64,000 nt of DNA from Yoonia sp. SS1-5 (GTDB taxonomy: Bacteria > Pseudomonadota > Alphaproteobacteria > Rhodobacterales > Rhodobacteraceae), in assembly GCF_038443705.2 (NCBI RefSeq), contig NZ_CP151767.2, forward strand, positions 186,001 through 250,000. Direction: 5' to 3'. A program made the position numbers and the translations under genes. The notes beneath the pieces were generated by a model. The model searched no databases. It saw only the letters and a program-made list of their open reading frames with translations, and was not told where the DNA came from. Every line of letters starts with the position of its first letter. Within the stretch, counting starts at the first letter, position 1. This document shows positions 8,729 to 17,221 of the stretch, piece by piece.

Positions 8729-9490
8729 CTAACGTCTTGGAGCGAGCGGTTTATGTCCCGCGACACTGGTTGCGCAGCCAAAGAAGTGGGACCGCGTCGT
8801 GACCTCAAGGCCTGCCTCGCGCAACGCCGCAGCCATATGTCCGCAGCTTTCAAAGTTACGCGTATATGTGCCGATCATGCTGAAATCATTGGCGCCCCGC
8901 AGGAAAAACCGTTCGATCATCGGCAGCAAGCGATCAAGGTAGAGGCGATAGACCGGGCGCAGGATCCAGCCTGTCGGGTCCGACGCCTCGATCAATGAGA
9001 AATGCCCGCCGGGCTTGAGTATTCTGGCGATCTGATCGGCCAATCGTGATTGTTGGGCGGTGTTGAAGGTCTTTAGCCCAAAGGTGGACACGACCATATC
9101 CGCATGGTCCGTGGGCAGGTCCGTTTGCAGCGCGTCGGCCTCAAGATGGGTGATGCGTTCGGCATAGGCGCTGTGCAGTTTATCGACCGCCTGCAGGTGC
9201 ATCTGATGCGAGATATCAAGCGCTGTGATCGCGGACACATCGGGAAAACGGCGCAAAAGGTGGGGCCAGACCTCGCCCGTGCCAGCCATCAAATCGACAA
9301 CGATACCGTCTTTTTCAACCCGCCGCGGGAGGTTCCCGACACATTGCCGCCGCCACAGCCAGATGAAACCAAACGAACTGATCGCACTCCACCAGCGATA
9401 ATTCGACGAGCAGCGATCAAACAGGTCTGCCACGAAATCGGGGTCATAGATGTCTGGCTGGCCGGATTTGTCTTTATCTGTCATCCGCAT
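8729..9490 (-). CDS. UbiE/COQ5-like SAM-dependent methyltransferase
   Basis: 253-residue class I methyltransferase. SAM-binding motif I is VVDLMAGTGEVWPHL, the acidic residue after strand 2 lies in ALDISHQM, and LKPGGHFSLIEASDP is the usual post-motif. The layout resembles UbiE-type enzymes, which methylate quinone precursors, but signature details differ and the protein could act on another lipid or small molecule. It is transcribed away from the giant-gene operon, with a 374-base region between them that could hold promoters for both. The ATG at 9490 was kept; another ATG six bases downstream is possible. Confidence 0.8.
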   Translation of the reverse strand: MRMTDKDKSGQPDIYDPDFVADLFDRCSSNYRWWSAISSFGFIWLWRRQCVGNLPRRVEKDGIVVDLMAGTGEVWPHLLRRFPDVSAITALDISHQMHLQAVDKLHSAYAERITHLEADALQTDLPTDHADMVVSTFGLKTFNTAQQSRLADQIARILKPGGHFSLIEASDPTGWILRPVYRLYLDRLLPMIERFFLRGANDFSMIGTYTRNFESCGHMAAALREAGLEVTTRSHFFGCATSVAGHKPLAPRR

Positions 9491-9640
9491 TTCTGCAATC
9501 TCTGTCCCCGGTCACTGTTGTCAAAGATGCGGGCGAAGTCCAGTAGAATGATGTCATTTTTCATTTTACGACAGTATTTTACATGCAAAACTTCATGCGT
9601 CCATAGCGTCTGAAAACAAAAATTGGCTCTGCTCATGATT

Positions 9641-9652
9641 GCGGTTAACCGC
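9641..9652. promoter_or_regulatory. Perfect palindrome GCGGTTAACCGC
   Basis: A 12-base perfect inverted repeat in the divergent region between the methyltransferase and the giant operon. It contains TTAAC, half of a CtrA-type site. Candidate operator only. Confidence 0.35.
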
Positions 9653-9712
9653 TCATCTTCGCTGAATTGGGGCGGTGCGATTGACGGCCCTGCGGCTGCC
9701 AACTTACGCTTG

Positions 9713-9724
9713 CGTCAATTGACG
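9713..9724. promoter_or_regulatory. Perfect palindrome CGTCAATTGACG
   Basis: A second 12-base perfect inverted repeat, about 150 bases upstream of the first giant gene. A related half, ATTGACGG, appears at about 9680. The regulator is unknown. Confidence 0.35.
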
Positions 9725-9864
9725 GGGCCACGCGCCGATTTGTGACCGCGGCCCGATTGCTACTCTACTTTTTACGACCTTGGCGAGTTTCGCCGTATTT
9801 TTAAGACGTGAGCCCGGCTTATTGATAGGGGCGGGCTGACCCTATTTTGGGGGTACAGCAGCGA

Positions 9865-12800
9865 ATGCAATGGGATGTTGCGCTTTACGACTTGGTCGCG
9901 CCTTATCTGTTGCGCGGCGCACCGGTCGGGCCGATCCATGCTGCGATTTCGGCGCTACATGTGCAGGAATTTGACACGGCAACGGCGGCGGACGGTGTTG
10001 TCATTCGCGGCCGCGCCCAGTTCCGGGGCGAGCTTGGCGGCTTCATTGATCCACAGACTTTCACCTTTGGGGCGAATGCGGAAAATGTAGAAGGACATCC
10101 GCGTGATGATGACGGGCAACGCAACCCGTGGATAGATCTGCGCGACAGCAATATCCAGTTTGAGTTAATGGCGCCGCGAGAGGCGTCGGATATCATCGCC
10201 GGTGCGACCACCGGGCTGGATGCCGATATCCTGTCGCTAATGCAGGCGCTGGATGCTGATCCTGCCGATGCGCCGCCGTCGGATTACCCATCAACCAGTT
10301 TCACGCTTGATATGGTCATCACGTCAGCGGTGCTGCGGTTCCCATTCCTGAAGGCGGCAGAATTGTTGCCCGACGGGCGGCTGACCCCGGTGGCGGGTGA
10401 CGACCGCGTGGTGTTCATTTTGCCGCGCTTCAAGCTGCGTTTGACGCAGGGCGCGGACAGTGCCGCACCCCTTGATATCTTGATGCTGTCATTTGGCGTG
10501 GAGGGGCTGGATGATCCGGCTGATCTGGGCGTTGTCGATCTGGTCCGGATGGAGCCGCCCTATGCCTTCATTGGTGACAGCCACACGGTTGGTATCGGGT
10601 TTCGGGGCGCCACACTTGATTTGTCACGCAATGCCACGCCGCCGGAAATACTCGAACAATTCGGATTTAGCGAGGCCTGGACCGGTCTGCATTTTCCTGA
10701 AATCCGGCTCTTTGTCGCGCCAAACGGGCTAGAGGATTTTGCGGTCTCGGCGAGCGCTGAAAACCTGCTGATCGGGTGGGGGGCCGAACCCGGCGTCACG
10801 GGCGATTTCGGGATTGCCGTGATCAACCAGGGTGAAGGCGCGCTCCGTCTGTCGGCGCGATTTGTGGATGATACCGGCCGTCTCTATGCGATCACCAGAA
10901 CCGGCGATCAAAGCGCGCAGGCACAAATCCCGCCCGAGGCGACCCTTGTTGTGGATGTCGATGGCGGGCGCGGTCCCTATGATGTTGCGGTTGATGGCGC
11001 ATCGGGGCGGGTGCATGCAATCTCGCTAGGGACGGATACCAGCAGATCGGTGCAGGTGGTTGTGTCTGACGCCAGCGCGCCGGAAAAGACGGCCGTGCTG
11101 ACCATCACGCTTAGCCCCTACCGCCCCGAGGTGCAGATCACCGAAGGCCGGGCCGGTGTGGTCGAGATCATCGGACAGGAAAGCGTCAGGGCGGGCGAGG
11201 TTGTCCCGTTGCCCCGCATCTATATCCAGGGCCAGTCCGAAACGCGGGCCACCCTTGGGCTGACGGGGGCTGTCGGATCCGTCAGTTGGGCCCCGTCGTC
11301 CGAGATCACCATCGCCGATGGCGAAACGGTCGAGGTTGTCGCCACCACGACGCAGGCTGCGCTGGCGGTCCCGCCGATGCCGGCCTATTTCCGTTTTGAC
11401 AAACCAGATGGCGGATTGGATGCGCTTGTACCGGTGGGCGAAACCGGCGCTGCTGCCTCGCACACCACGCCAGCGGTTGACCAGACACTGGGCGCGTCAT
11501 GGACGATTGGCGGTGGCGATGTGATGGCCACCTATCATGCGATCCTTGATGCGCTTCCACCGGCGACAACCATCGAAATTACCGGCACCGCATCTTACGA
11601 GGGCAATGACAGCGCCAATACGCAGGCCTATAACTACGCGCTGTCGCAGCGGCGCGCCGTGGCTTTCCAGATGATGATCGAACGCGGCTTTCCCAACCGG
11701 TTTGATTTCGACATGTCGCCGCCACTTGATAGCGATGTGCCGTCCCCGGCATGGATCGCCGGCTGGGAAGAGCAGGGCGTCAATCGCAACACCTATTGGC
11801 GCGCCGACGCGGCGGTGCCGCCGGTCGCGGTTCCCGATATCGTGACCACGGCGACGTTGCGCCGGTCGGTCGGCACGCCTGATGAGGTTGTCGAACTTCA
11901 CGATCCGCCACCGGCAGACCCCGCACCACCCGCGTGGTTTCGGTCTGTGGCGTTGAAGGTGCGGATCGTCCAGAACACGTTCGTCGCGGTCGAGCTATCT
12001 GGCAGCATAGATTTTGAAACCGCCGCCGAAGAAAAGATCGCCAGCGGTCAGGACCTAAGCGAGACCGCGCAGCAGGGGCTGCTGCAAACCGAGGCATTGG
12101 GTCAAAACCCGTCGGACGGGATCGTGGATTACCGCATTCTGGTGCAGGTGGACGATGCGGCACAGAACTGGACGGTCAGCGGGACGCTGGGCGCTGATCC
12201 GTCAGACGTGGATGGGTTGTTGCTTGCCGGGGCACGTCCTGGTGAAACCATTGACAGTGCAGGTAACGATTTTGATGGCGCGGCGTTGAACATGCTTGGT
12301 ATGACCACCGCCATGGCGCCGGTGCTTGCGACAACCGCGCCGGAAAATCCGCTGAACGGTGATGTCAGTGCGCTTGTGCTGACCGGGGCTGCGGTGGCGA
12401 TCCCCACCGCGCTGGCCGAAATTGGCTGGCTGACGGTTCAGCGCGTCATTCTCTATGGCGGTGAAATCAAGGTGATCAGCCGCGTTGACGGCCCCGAGGC
12501 CAATCTACTGTTTGATGTTGAAACCGCAATTTCCGCCAATATCGGCATTCCATCGTCACAGAATGCCGGCAGCAGCTTTGATATTCTGACAATTCCGGCG
12601 ACGGACCCGTTGAAAATCCGGTACAAATCCATTGGCGTTCGTCTGGGATATCACCCCGATACTGGCGACAGGTTCCAGTTCAGGCCGGTCTTTGACGCCT
12701 CCAAAGGGTACACGATCGAGGTGGGCGGCCCGGGCGGCATTCAGGTTGCGTCCCCGCTGGATCGCATCCTGAAGGTTCTGGCCGCCAGGCTGTCGCGGCA

Positions 12801-15800
12801 GAACCCGATGACCTTCGAGATTGATCTGGGGTTTGCGGTTGATCTGGGGGTGGTGTCGGTTGACCGGGCGCGGGTGCGCCTGCCAATCCACGAGCCTGGC
12901 CCGCCCGAGCTGACCGCGCTTGCCGCGTCCATTGATATTCCGGCGGTTCTGCGGGCCAGCGGCTATCTTGAAATCGGATCAGGGTCCGATCCTGCCGATC
13001 CGGGCGTGGAAATCTCTGAAATTCGCGGCGGGCTGGATATGACGCTGGTGCCGATTAAGCTGCGGATCAAGGCGGAGATCGCGATCGCAAATATCGAGAC
13101 CACCGAAGGGCGCAATGCGACGGGCGTCGTCGTCTCGATTGAGGTGACGTTTCCGGCGCCAATTCCGCTGGGCAGTTCCGGTCTGGGCCTGCTTGGGGTC
13201 CTGGGGCTGTTCGCCATGCACTACGGGCGTAACGAGCAGCCATTTGCGGATGAGGCGACGCCCGCCTTGCGCTGGCTTGAGGCCACAGGCGGCAACCCGA
13301 CCCGGCTGTCACCCGATCCGGGCAGCGCATTGGATGATTTCTGGACCCCGCAGATCGACAATTGGGCCTTTGGCGTTGGCGCCGTGCTTGGCACGGCCGA
13401 AGGCGGCGTGATCTTCAACCTCAAGGGCGTTTTCCTGCTTGAATTGCCGGGCCCGCGCATTCTGCTGATGATGAAAGCCGCCATATTAACCCCGCCACCG
13501 GCGGTCGAGGGGCTGGAAGAGGCGGGCGGCAGCCTGCTGGCAGTGATTGATCTGGATGCCGGGCGCGGCACGCTGACAATCGGGATTATTGCCGAATATG
13601 GTGTGGACCCGCTGGTCAAGATACGCATCCCTGTCGAGGCATTCTTTGAGCTGCAGAAATCAAAGAACTGGCACATCTATCTGGGAACGATAGAGGACCC
13701 GATCTACGCCAAGGTCATATTGGTGTTTGAAGGGTCCGGTTATCTGATGATCTCAGGCAACGGGCTGACTAGTGACAAGCTGGATACCGAGATCAAGAAC
13801 CGGTTCGCAATCGCGGTCGGCATGCATGTCGAACTGATCTGGGGCAGCCGCGAGGTGCGTATATACGCCTCTGTTGCGGGCGGGTTTGATGCGTTGATGG
13901 GCTTTCAGCCGTTTTTCCTGCGCGGCAAACTGACGTTCCGGGGCGAGTTGCGGCTGATCATCATTGGCATTTCAGCCTATGCAGAACTGGACGTCACAAT
14001 TGGGACTGATCCGGAAACCAATCAAGAAATCAGCCACCTGTCCGGCGAAATATGTGGCGAGGTTGATCTGTTCTTTTTCAAGATCAAGGGCTGCGTGGAT
14101 TTCGCCATGGGGACACTGCCCGGGCCGCCAATTCCGCCACTTGTCGACAAGATGACAGCCGTCAGTCGCAGCCCCGCCCTTGTCCGCGGCACCGCAACCG
14201 ACACGCCGATTGATGCCGTCCTGTCGACCGCGATCATGCAGGACGCACCGCCATCCGCGTCGCAATTTGTCGAACCATCACTGGCGACAGCCGATGATGA
14301 CCGCCCGCATATGATCCCGATTGATGCGGTTCTTGCATTGTCACTGACTGCATCACCGCGCCAGAACGATATCGAAGTGCTGGACGAGCCCTTTGATCTG
14401 GCGGCCCCCGGTTCCAGTGATCATGGCTATACCGACCGCACGGATCAGCGGATTTTCTATGAGTTGACCGGCATCCGCATGATCGACGGCACCCTGACCG
14501 AGGGTAACAGGCCCGCCACATGGTGGGCGGCCGACCCCGCAACCAACGATACCACGCTTGTTCAGCTGGCTCTGCTGACATGGGTGCCATCCCCCTTTGG
14601 CGCGGCGATCGAGCGGAGCGAGTTTCTCGAACAAATCATCACGGATCGCTGGGGCACGGTCTGCAATGATGCCGCACCGGCCGCGCCTGTGCTTTGGGCA
14701 TTTCACCGGCAGCCGCTGGGACCATCGACCAATGGTTGGGTGCTGCAGGGCAGCGCCTGGCCCGATCCCCATGACACAAGCCGGTCCGAAGATGTGGATA
14801 TCACAGCAGATGTCTATGAGGCGTGGCGCAGTGGACTTGCGGTTGATGCGCTTCGCGGGATTGTGCCTGCCCCAATTGTGGGCCGGACAATCGCCTGCGC
14901 CCAAAAGCCGGACCGGCCCGGTCGTCCGGGTGGCCTGACGGGCAATATCAGCATCGTGCCTGATCGGTCACAGCCGGTTAGTCCGGTCGGCGTGACCGAT
15001 GTCATCGCCCGGCCAAACCGCGACACCCGACTGGCCGAGATTGACATGCTCGCCGCCCGGCGATCAGCCACCGATGATCCCGCAGACGACACTTTGCTGC
15101 TGGCCCGTCGGATGGACCTGTTTACCGGCCCGTCCGGCCGCATGACGGACCTTGCCCTTGCAGAGGCAGAACCGCAGGAGGCATTCCGGCGGTTGCGTAT
15201 CGGCGAAGCGGTTGGGCGAACTGCGTTCAGTGCTTTTGCCGCGGCGATCCCGCCGGACCCCGCAGCGCCGGGCTGTCCGTCGCGTATTCTGGCTGCGCCC
15301 GAACTGGACGAGGGCGATCCCGTCTCGATCATGGGTGATCCGGGGCAGGCGGGCGCTATTGAAGCCGCCTGGGACGAGGCGGATTTCACACCCAGCACTC
15401 TGGACAATGCCGTCCGCATCAATTCGGGCGGGATTGCGGATGCGCGGCTGTTGCTGTCTGCCCGTGATATCATGGCGGAACGCAAGGCGCTGATCGTGCG
15501 CGTTCTGGATGCCGACGATAATGAGTTGCAGCGCATCGCCGTCAGTCTCAACCATGCAGTGCCCCCCTCCGCATTGCCGGAACGCTGGCTTGATCCGTCT
15601 GGACCCTGGTGCGAGGACGTGGATCACGCGTTGCGGTTTGATGGTGTCTTCACCCATCCGCAGGCACGCCAAAAGATATTCCTTGTGGAACTGCCCAAGG
15701 AAACCGACGCTGCCGTGATCGAGATCGGCATGGACATGCGCCGTTTGCGCGATGACGATGATGATGACGGGCCAGCCATTGACGATATTCTGACCGCCGC

Positions 15801-17214
15801 GTTGGGCGGGCAAAGCAGGCCCGCCAATGCGCTGCCTGATCTGCTGATTGCAGGCGCAACCGGTGGGACGGCGACCGCAGCAGCGACGACCACATATGGC
15901 CAGCAGCTGCACCACCTGTACTACGTTCTTTGCTTTGAATTGACCCGTTGGGCCGAAGCGGAACGCGAAGATTACGACACGCAATTGATTGAATCGGACC
16001 GCACGGCCGTGGGGCGTTATCTGGGCGCTGAGTCGGGTGATGTGGCACTGCTGCAGCCAAACAGGCTCTACGGTATTCAGGTCGCGTGGAACCAACACGC
16101 CGAAGGCGAAACCAACGATCCCGAAGAAGCGACATTCTGGTTCCATACCAGCAACGAGCCACCAAAGCGGCTTGGACCCTACATGTTGTTCACCCTGCCG
16201 AACGAGCGGGAAACACATGTGTTCGGGGCAGAGCCACTGACCCTCGTATTTTCAACCCCGCAGGTGATCAACCTGTTTGAAACGCACGGTCTGAACCTAG
16301 AGATCCGGTTGCGGGCCGCGTCGTTCAGGACCCCGGACCCCGACGACATGCCCGAGGGCGAAACCTACCCATTCCCGCTGACTGGCGATACCACATGCGA
16401 CACAGGCCCGATGGTGCTGACCCCGTTTGAAGAGACCCTGGTCGAGCTGCTTGAGGGGCAGTGCATTCCCATCGACGAAACCCGCAAACGCCACCCATGC
16501 TGGACGTTGAATATCCCACTGGATCCGTTGACGGACTATATTCTTGATATCGTCGGTGTCCCGCAAGATGACGGGGTGATGAGCCCGGGCGATGCGGCGC
16601 TGCATTCGGTGTCTTTCTCGACCGGTGCTTACGGCACGCTTGACCGCTTTGCGCAGGTTCTGACGGCGCAGCGGATCAACCACCGCTGGGTCGAGGCGGG
16701 TGGCATGCAGATGATTGCCAGCGATTTCGGGACACGTCAGCCCGAGGGCGCGGAACTGGATGCCGCCCTGCTTGGCGCCGGTCTGGAAGCGATGCCCATC
16801 GCCGAGGCCCCCAAAACAACCGTGTTCTGGGAACAGGCCGACCCTGACAGCCCGCCACAGCCGGTGGCGATACTGATCGACGCACCCGCACCAATGTGCC
16901 GCACATGGAACCTGCCCACAAAGGTGGTGGATAACAGCGTCACACCCCCCGGAGAGTATTGGGGGTCGCAACCGCAGACTTGGCTTGACCTAGAACCCGG
17001 GGCAGGGGCACCAGGCTTTGTTCAGAACATCCTGAGGGATCCGGGCGGCCAGCGGGCGCTTGTCATCTTGGCGCCCGGCGCGCGCGGCCAACAGGTTCAG
17101 GTCGAGCTGGTCCGCAAACCGGTGGTGGAAGAACTGGAAGGGGTCCCTGATCTGACCGAACGCCGGTTCGCGATCGTCGATCTGATCCTGAACAGCGCAC
17201 CGTGGGAGGAATAG
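9865..17214 (+). CDS. Giant beta-rich protein of unknown function (2449 aa)
   Basis: I do not recognise a described protein. No signal peptide, lipobox or membrane helix is evident. Seen in order: a beta-rich N-terminal part (1-450); an OmpA-like segment near 560-615 (EITGTASYEGND, then ALSQRRAVAF); a long beta-rich core with alternating hydrophobic strands, which around 1080-1420 (GLGLLGVLGLFAMHYG, NWHIYLG, GFDALMGFQPFF) recalls large DUF6603-type proteins; and a C-terminal third with scattered cysteines. The first roughly 1395 residues contain no cysteine, the rest eleven. A run of six Asp lies near residue 1972. The ATG at 9865 follows a G-run; an in-frame TTG at 9847 is the alternative. 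It leads a three-gene operon and was probably made for a large extracytoplasmic or cell-surface assembly, but this is inference. Confidence 0.85.
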   Translation: MQWDVALYDLVAPYLLRGAPVGPIHAAISALHVQEFDTATAADGVVIRGRAQFRGELGGFIDPQTFTFGANAENVEGHPRDDDGQRNPWIDLRDSNIQFELMAPREASDIIAGATTGLDADILSLMQALDADPADAPPSDYPSTSFTLDMVITSAVLRFPFLKAAELLPDGRLTPVAGDDRVVFILPRFKLRLTQGADSAAPLDILMLSFGVEGLDDPADLGVVDLVRMEPPYAFIGDSHTVGIGFRGATLDLSRNATPPEILEQFGFSEAWTGLHFPEIRLFVAPNGLEDFAVSASAENLLIGWGAEPGVTGDFGIAVINQGEGALRLSARFVDDTGRLYAITRTGDQSAQAQIPPEATLVVDVDGGRGPYDVAVDGASGRVHAISLGTDTSRSVQVVVSDASAPEKTAVLTITLSPYRPEVQITEGRAGVVEIIGQESVRAGEVVPLPRIYIQGQSETRATLGLTGAVGSVSWAPSSEITIADGETVEVVATTTQAALAVPPMPAYFRFDKPDGGLDALVPVGETGAAASHTTPAVDQTLGASWTIGGGDVMATYHAILDALPPATTIEITGTASYEGNDSANTQAYNYALSQRRAVAFQMMIERGFPNRFDFDMSPPLDSDVPSPAWIAGWEEQGVNRNTYWRADAAVPPVAVPDIVTTATLRRSVGTPDEVVELHDPPPADPAPPAWFRSVALKVRIVQNTFVAVELSGSIDFETAAEEKIASGQDLSETAQQGLLQTEALGQNPSDGIVDYRILVQVDDAAQNWTVSGTLGADPSDVDGLLLAGARPGETIDSAGNDFDGAALNMLGMTTAMAPVLATTAPENPLNGDVSALVLTGAAVAIPTALAEIGWLTVQRVILYGGEIKVISRVDGPEANLLFDVETAISANIGIPSSQNAGSSFDILTIPATDPLKIRYKSIGVRLGYHPDTGDRFQFRPVFDASKGYTIEVGGPGGIQVASPLDRILKVLAARLSRQNPMTFEIDLGFAVDLGVVSVDRARVRLPIHEPGPPELTALAASIDIPAVLRASGYLEIGSGSDPADPGVEISEIRGGLDMTLVPIKLRIKAEIAIANIETTEGRNATGVVVSIEVTFPAPIPLGSSGLGLLGVLGLFAMHYGRNEQPFADEATPALRWLEATGGNPTRLSPDPGSALDDFWTPQIDNWAFGVGAVLGTAEGGVIFNLKGVFLLELPGPRILLMMKAAILTPPPAVEGLEEAGGSLLAVIDLDAGRGTLTIGIIAEYGVDPLVKIRIPVEAFFELQKSKNWHIYLGTIEDPIYAKVILVFEGSGYLMISGNGLTSDKLDTEIKNRFAIAVGMHVELIWGSREVRIYASVAGGFDALMGFQPFFLRGKLTFRGELRLIIIGISAYAELDVTIGTDPETNQEISHLSGEICGEVDLFFFKIKGCVDFAMGTLPGPPIPPLVDKMTAVSRSPALVRGTATDTPIDAVLSTAIMQDAPPSASQFVEPSLATADDDRPHMIPIDAVLALSLTASPRQNDIEVLDEPFDLAAPGSSDHGYTDRTDQRIFYELTGIRMIDGTLTEGNRPATWWAADPATNDTTLVQLALLTWVPSPFGAAIERSEFLEQIITDRWGTVCNDAAPAAPVLWAFHRQPLGPSTNGWVLQGSAWPDPHDTSRSEDVDITADVYEAWRSGLAVDALRGIVPAPIVGRTIACAQKPDRPGRPGGLTGNISIVPDRSQPVSPVGVTDVIARPNRDTRLAEIDMLAARRSATDDPADDTLLLARRMDLFTGPSGRMTDLALAEAEPQEAFRRLRIGEAVGRTAFSAFAAAIPPDPAAPGCPSRILAAPELDEGDPVSIMGDPGQAGAIEAAWDEADFTPSTLDNAVRINSGGIADARLLLSARDIMAERKALIVRVLDADDNELQRIAVSLNHAVPPSALPERWLDPSGPWCEDVDHALRFDGVFTHPQARQKIFLVELPKETDAAVIEIGMDMRRLRDDDDDDGPAIDDILTAALGGQSRPANALPDLLIAGATGGTATAAATTTYGQQLHHLYYVLCFELTRWAEAEREDYDTQLIESDRTAVGRYLGAESGDVALLQPNRLYGIQVAWNQHAEGETNDPEEATFWFHTSNEPPKRLGPYMLFTLPNERETHVFGAEPLTLVFSTPQVINLFETHGLNLEIRLRAASFRTPDPDDMPEGETYPFPLTGDTTCDTGPMVLTPFEETLVELLEGQCIPIDETRKRHPCWTLNIPLDPLTDYILDIVGVPQDDGVMSPGDAALHSVSFSTGAYGTLDRFAQVLTAQRINHRWVEAGGMQMIASDFGTRQPEGAELDAALLGAGLEAMPIAEAPKTTVFWEQADPDSPPQPVAILIDAPAPMCRTWNLPTKVVDNSVTPPGEYWGSQPQTWLDLEPGAGAPGFVQNILRDPGGQRALVILAPGARGQQVQVELVRKPVVEELEGVPDLTERRFAIVDLILNSAPWEE

Positions 17215-17221
17215 ACCAGTC

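Larger units (their letters stand above)
9491..9864. other. 374-base divergent intergenic region with palindromes
   Basis: No convincing gene lies here. The stretch is less GC-rich than its surroundings and separates the methyltransferase from the giant-gene operon. It contains two perfect 12-base palindromes (9641-9652 and 9713-9724), a short hairpin followed by T-rich sequence near 9782-9802, and a 6-bp hairpin (9825-9830 with 9840-9845) directly before the G-run that probably serves as ribosome site of the first giant gene. Promoters for both directions are expected here, but I could not fix -35/-10 boxes with confidence. Confidence 0.6.

Noticed and set aside
9481..9702. 73-codon frame on the minus strand before the methyltransferase
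   Set aside because: Overlaps the methyltransferase start region in another frame and has no family features.
9782..9802. Short hairpin with T-rich tail as a terminator
   Set aside because: Only a 5-bp stem and a broken T-run; no upstream gene on the plus strand needs it.
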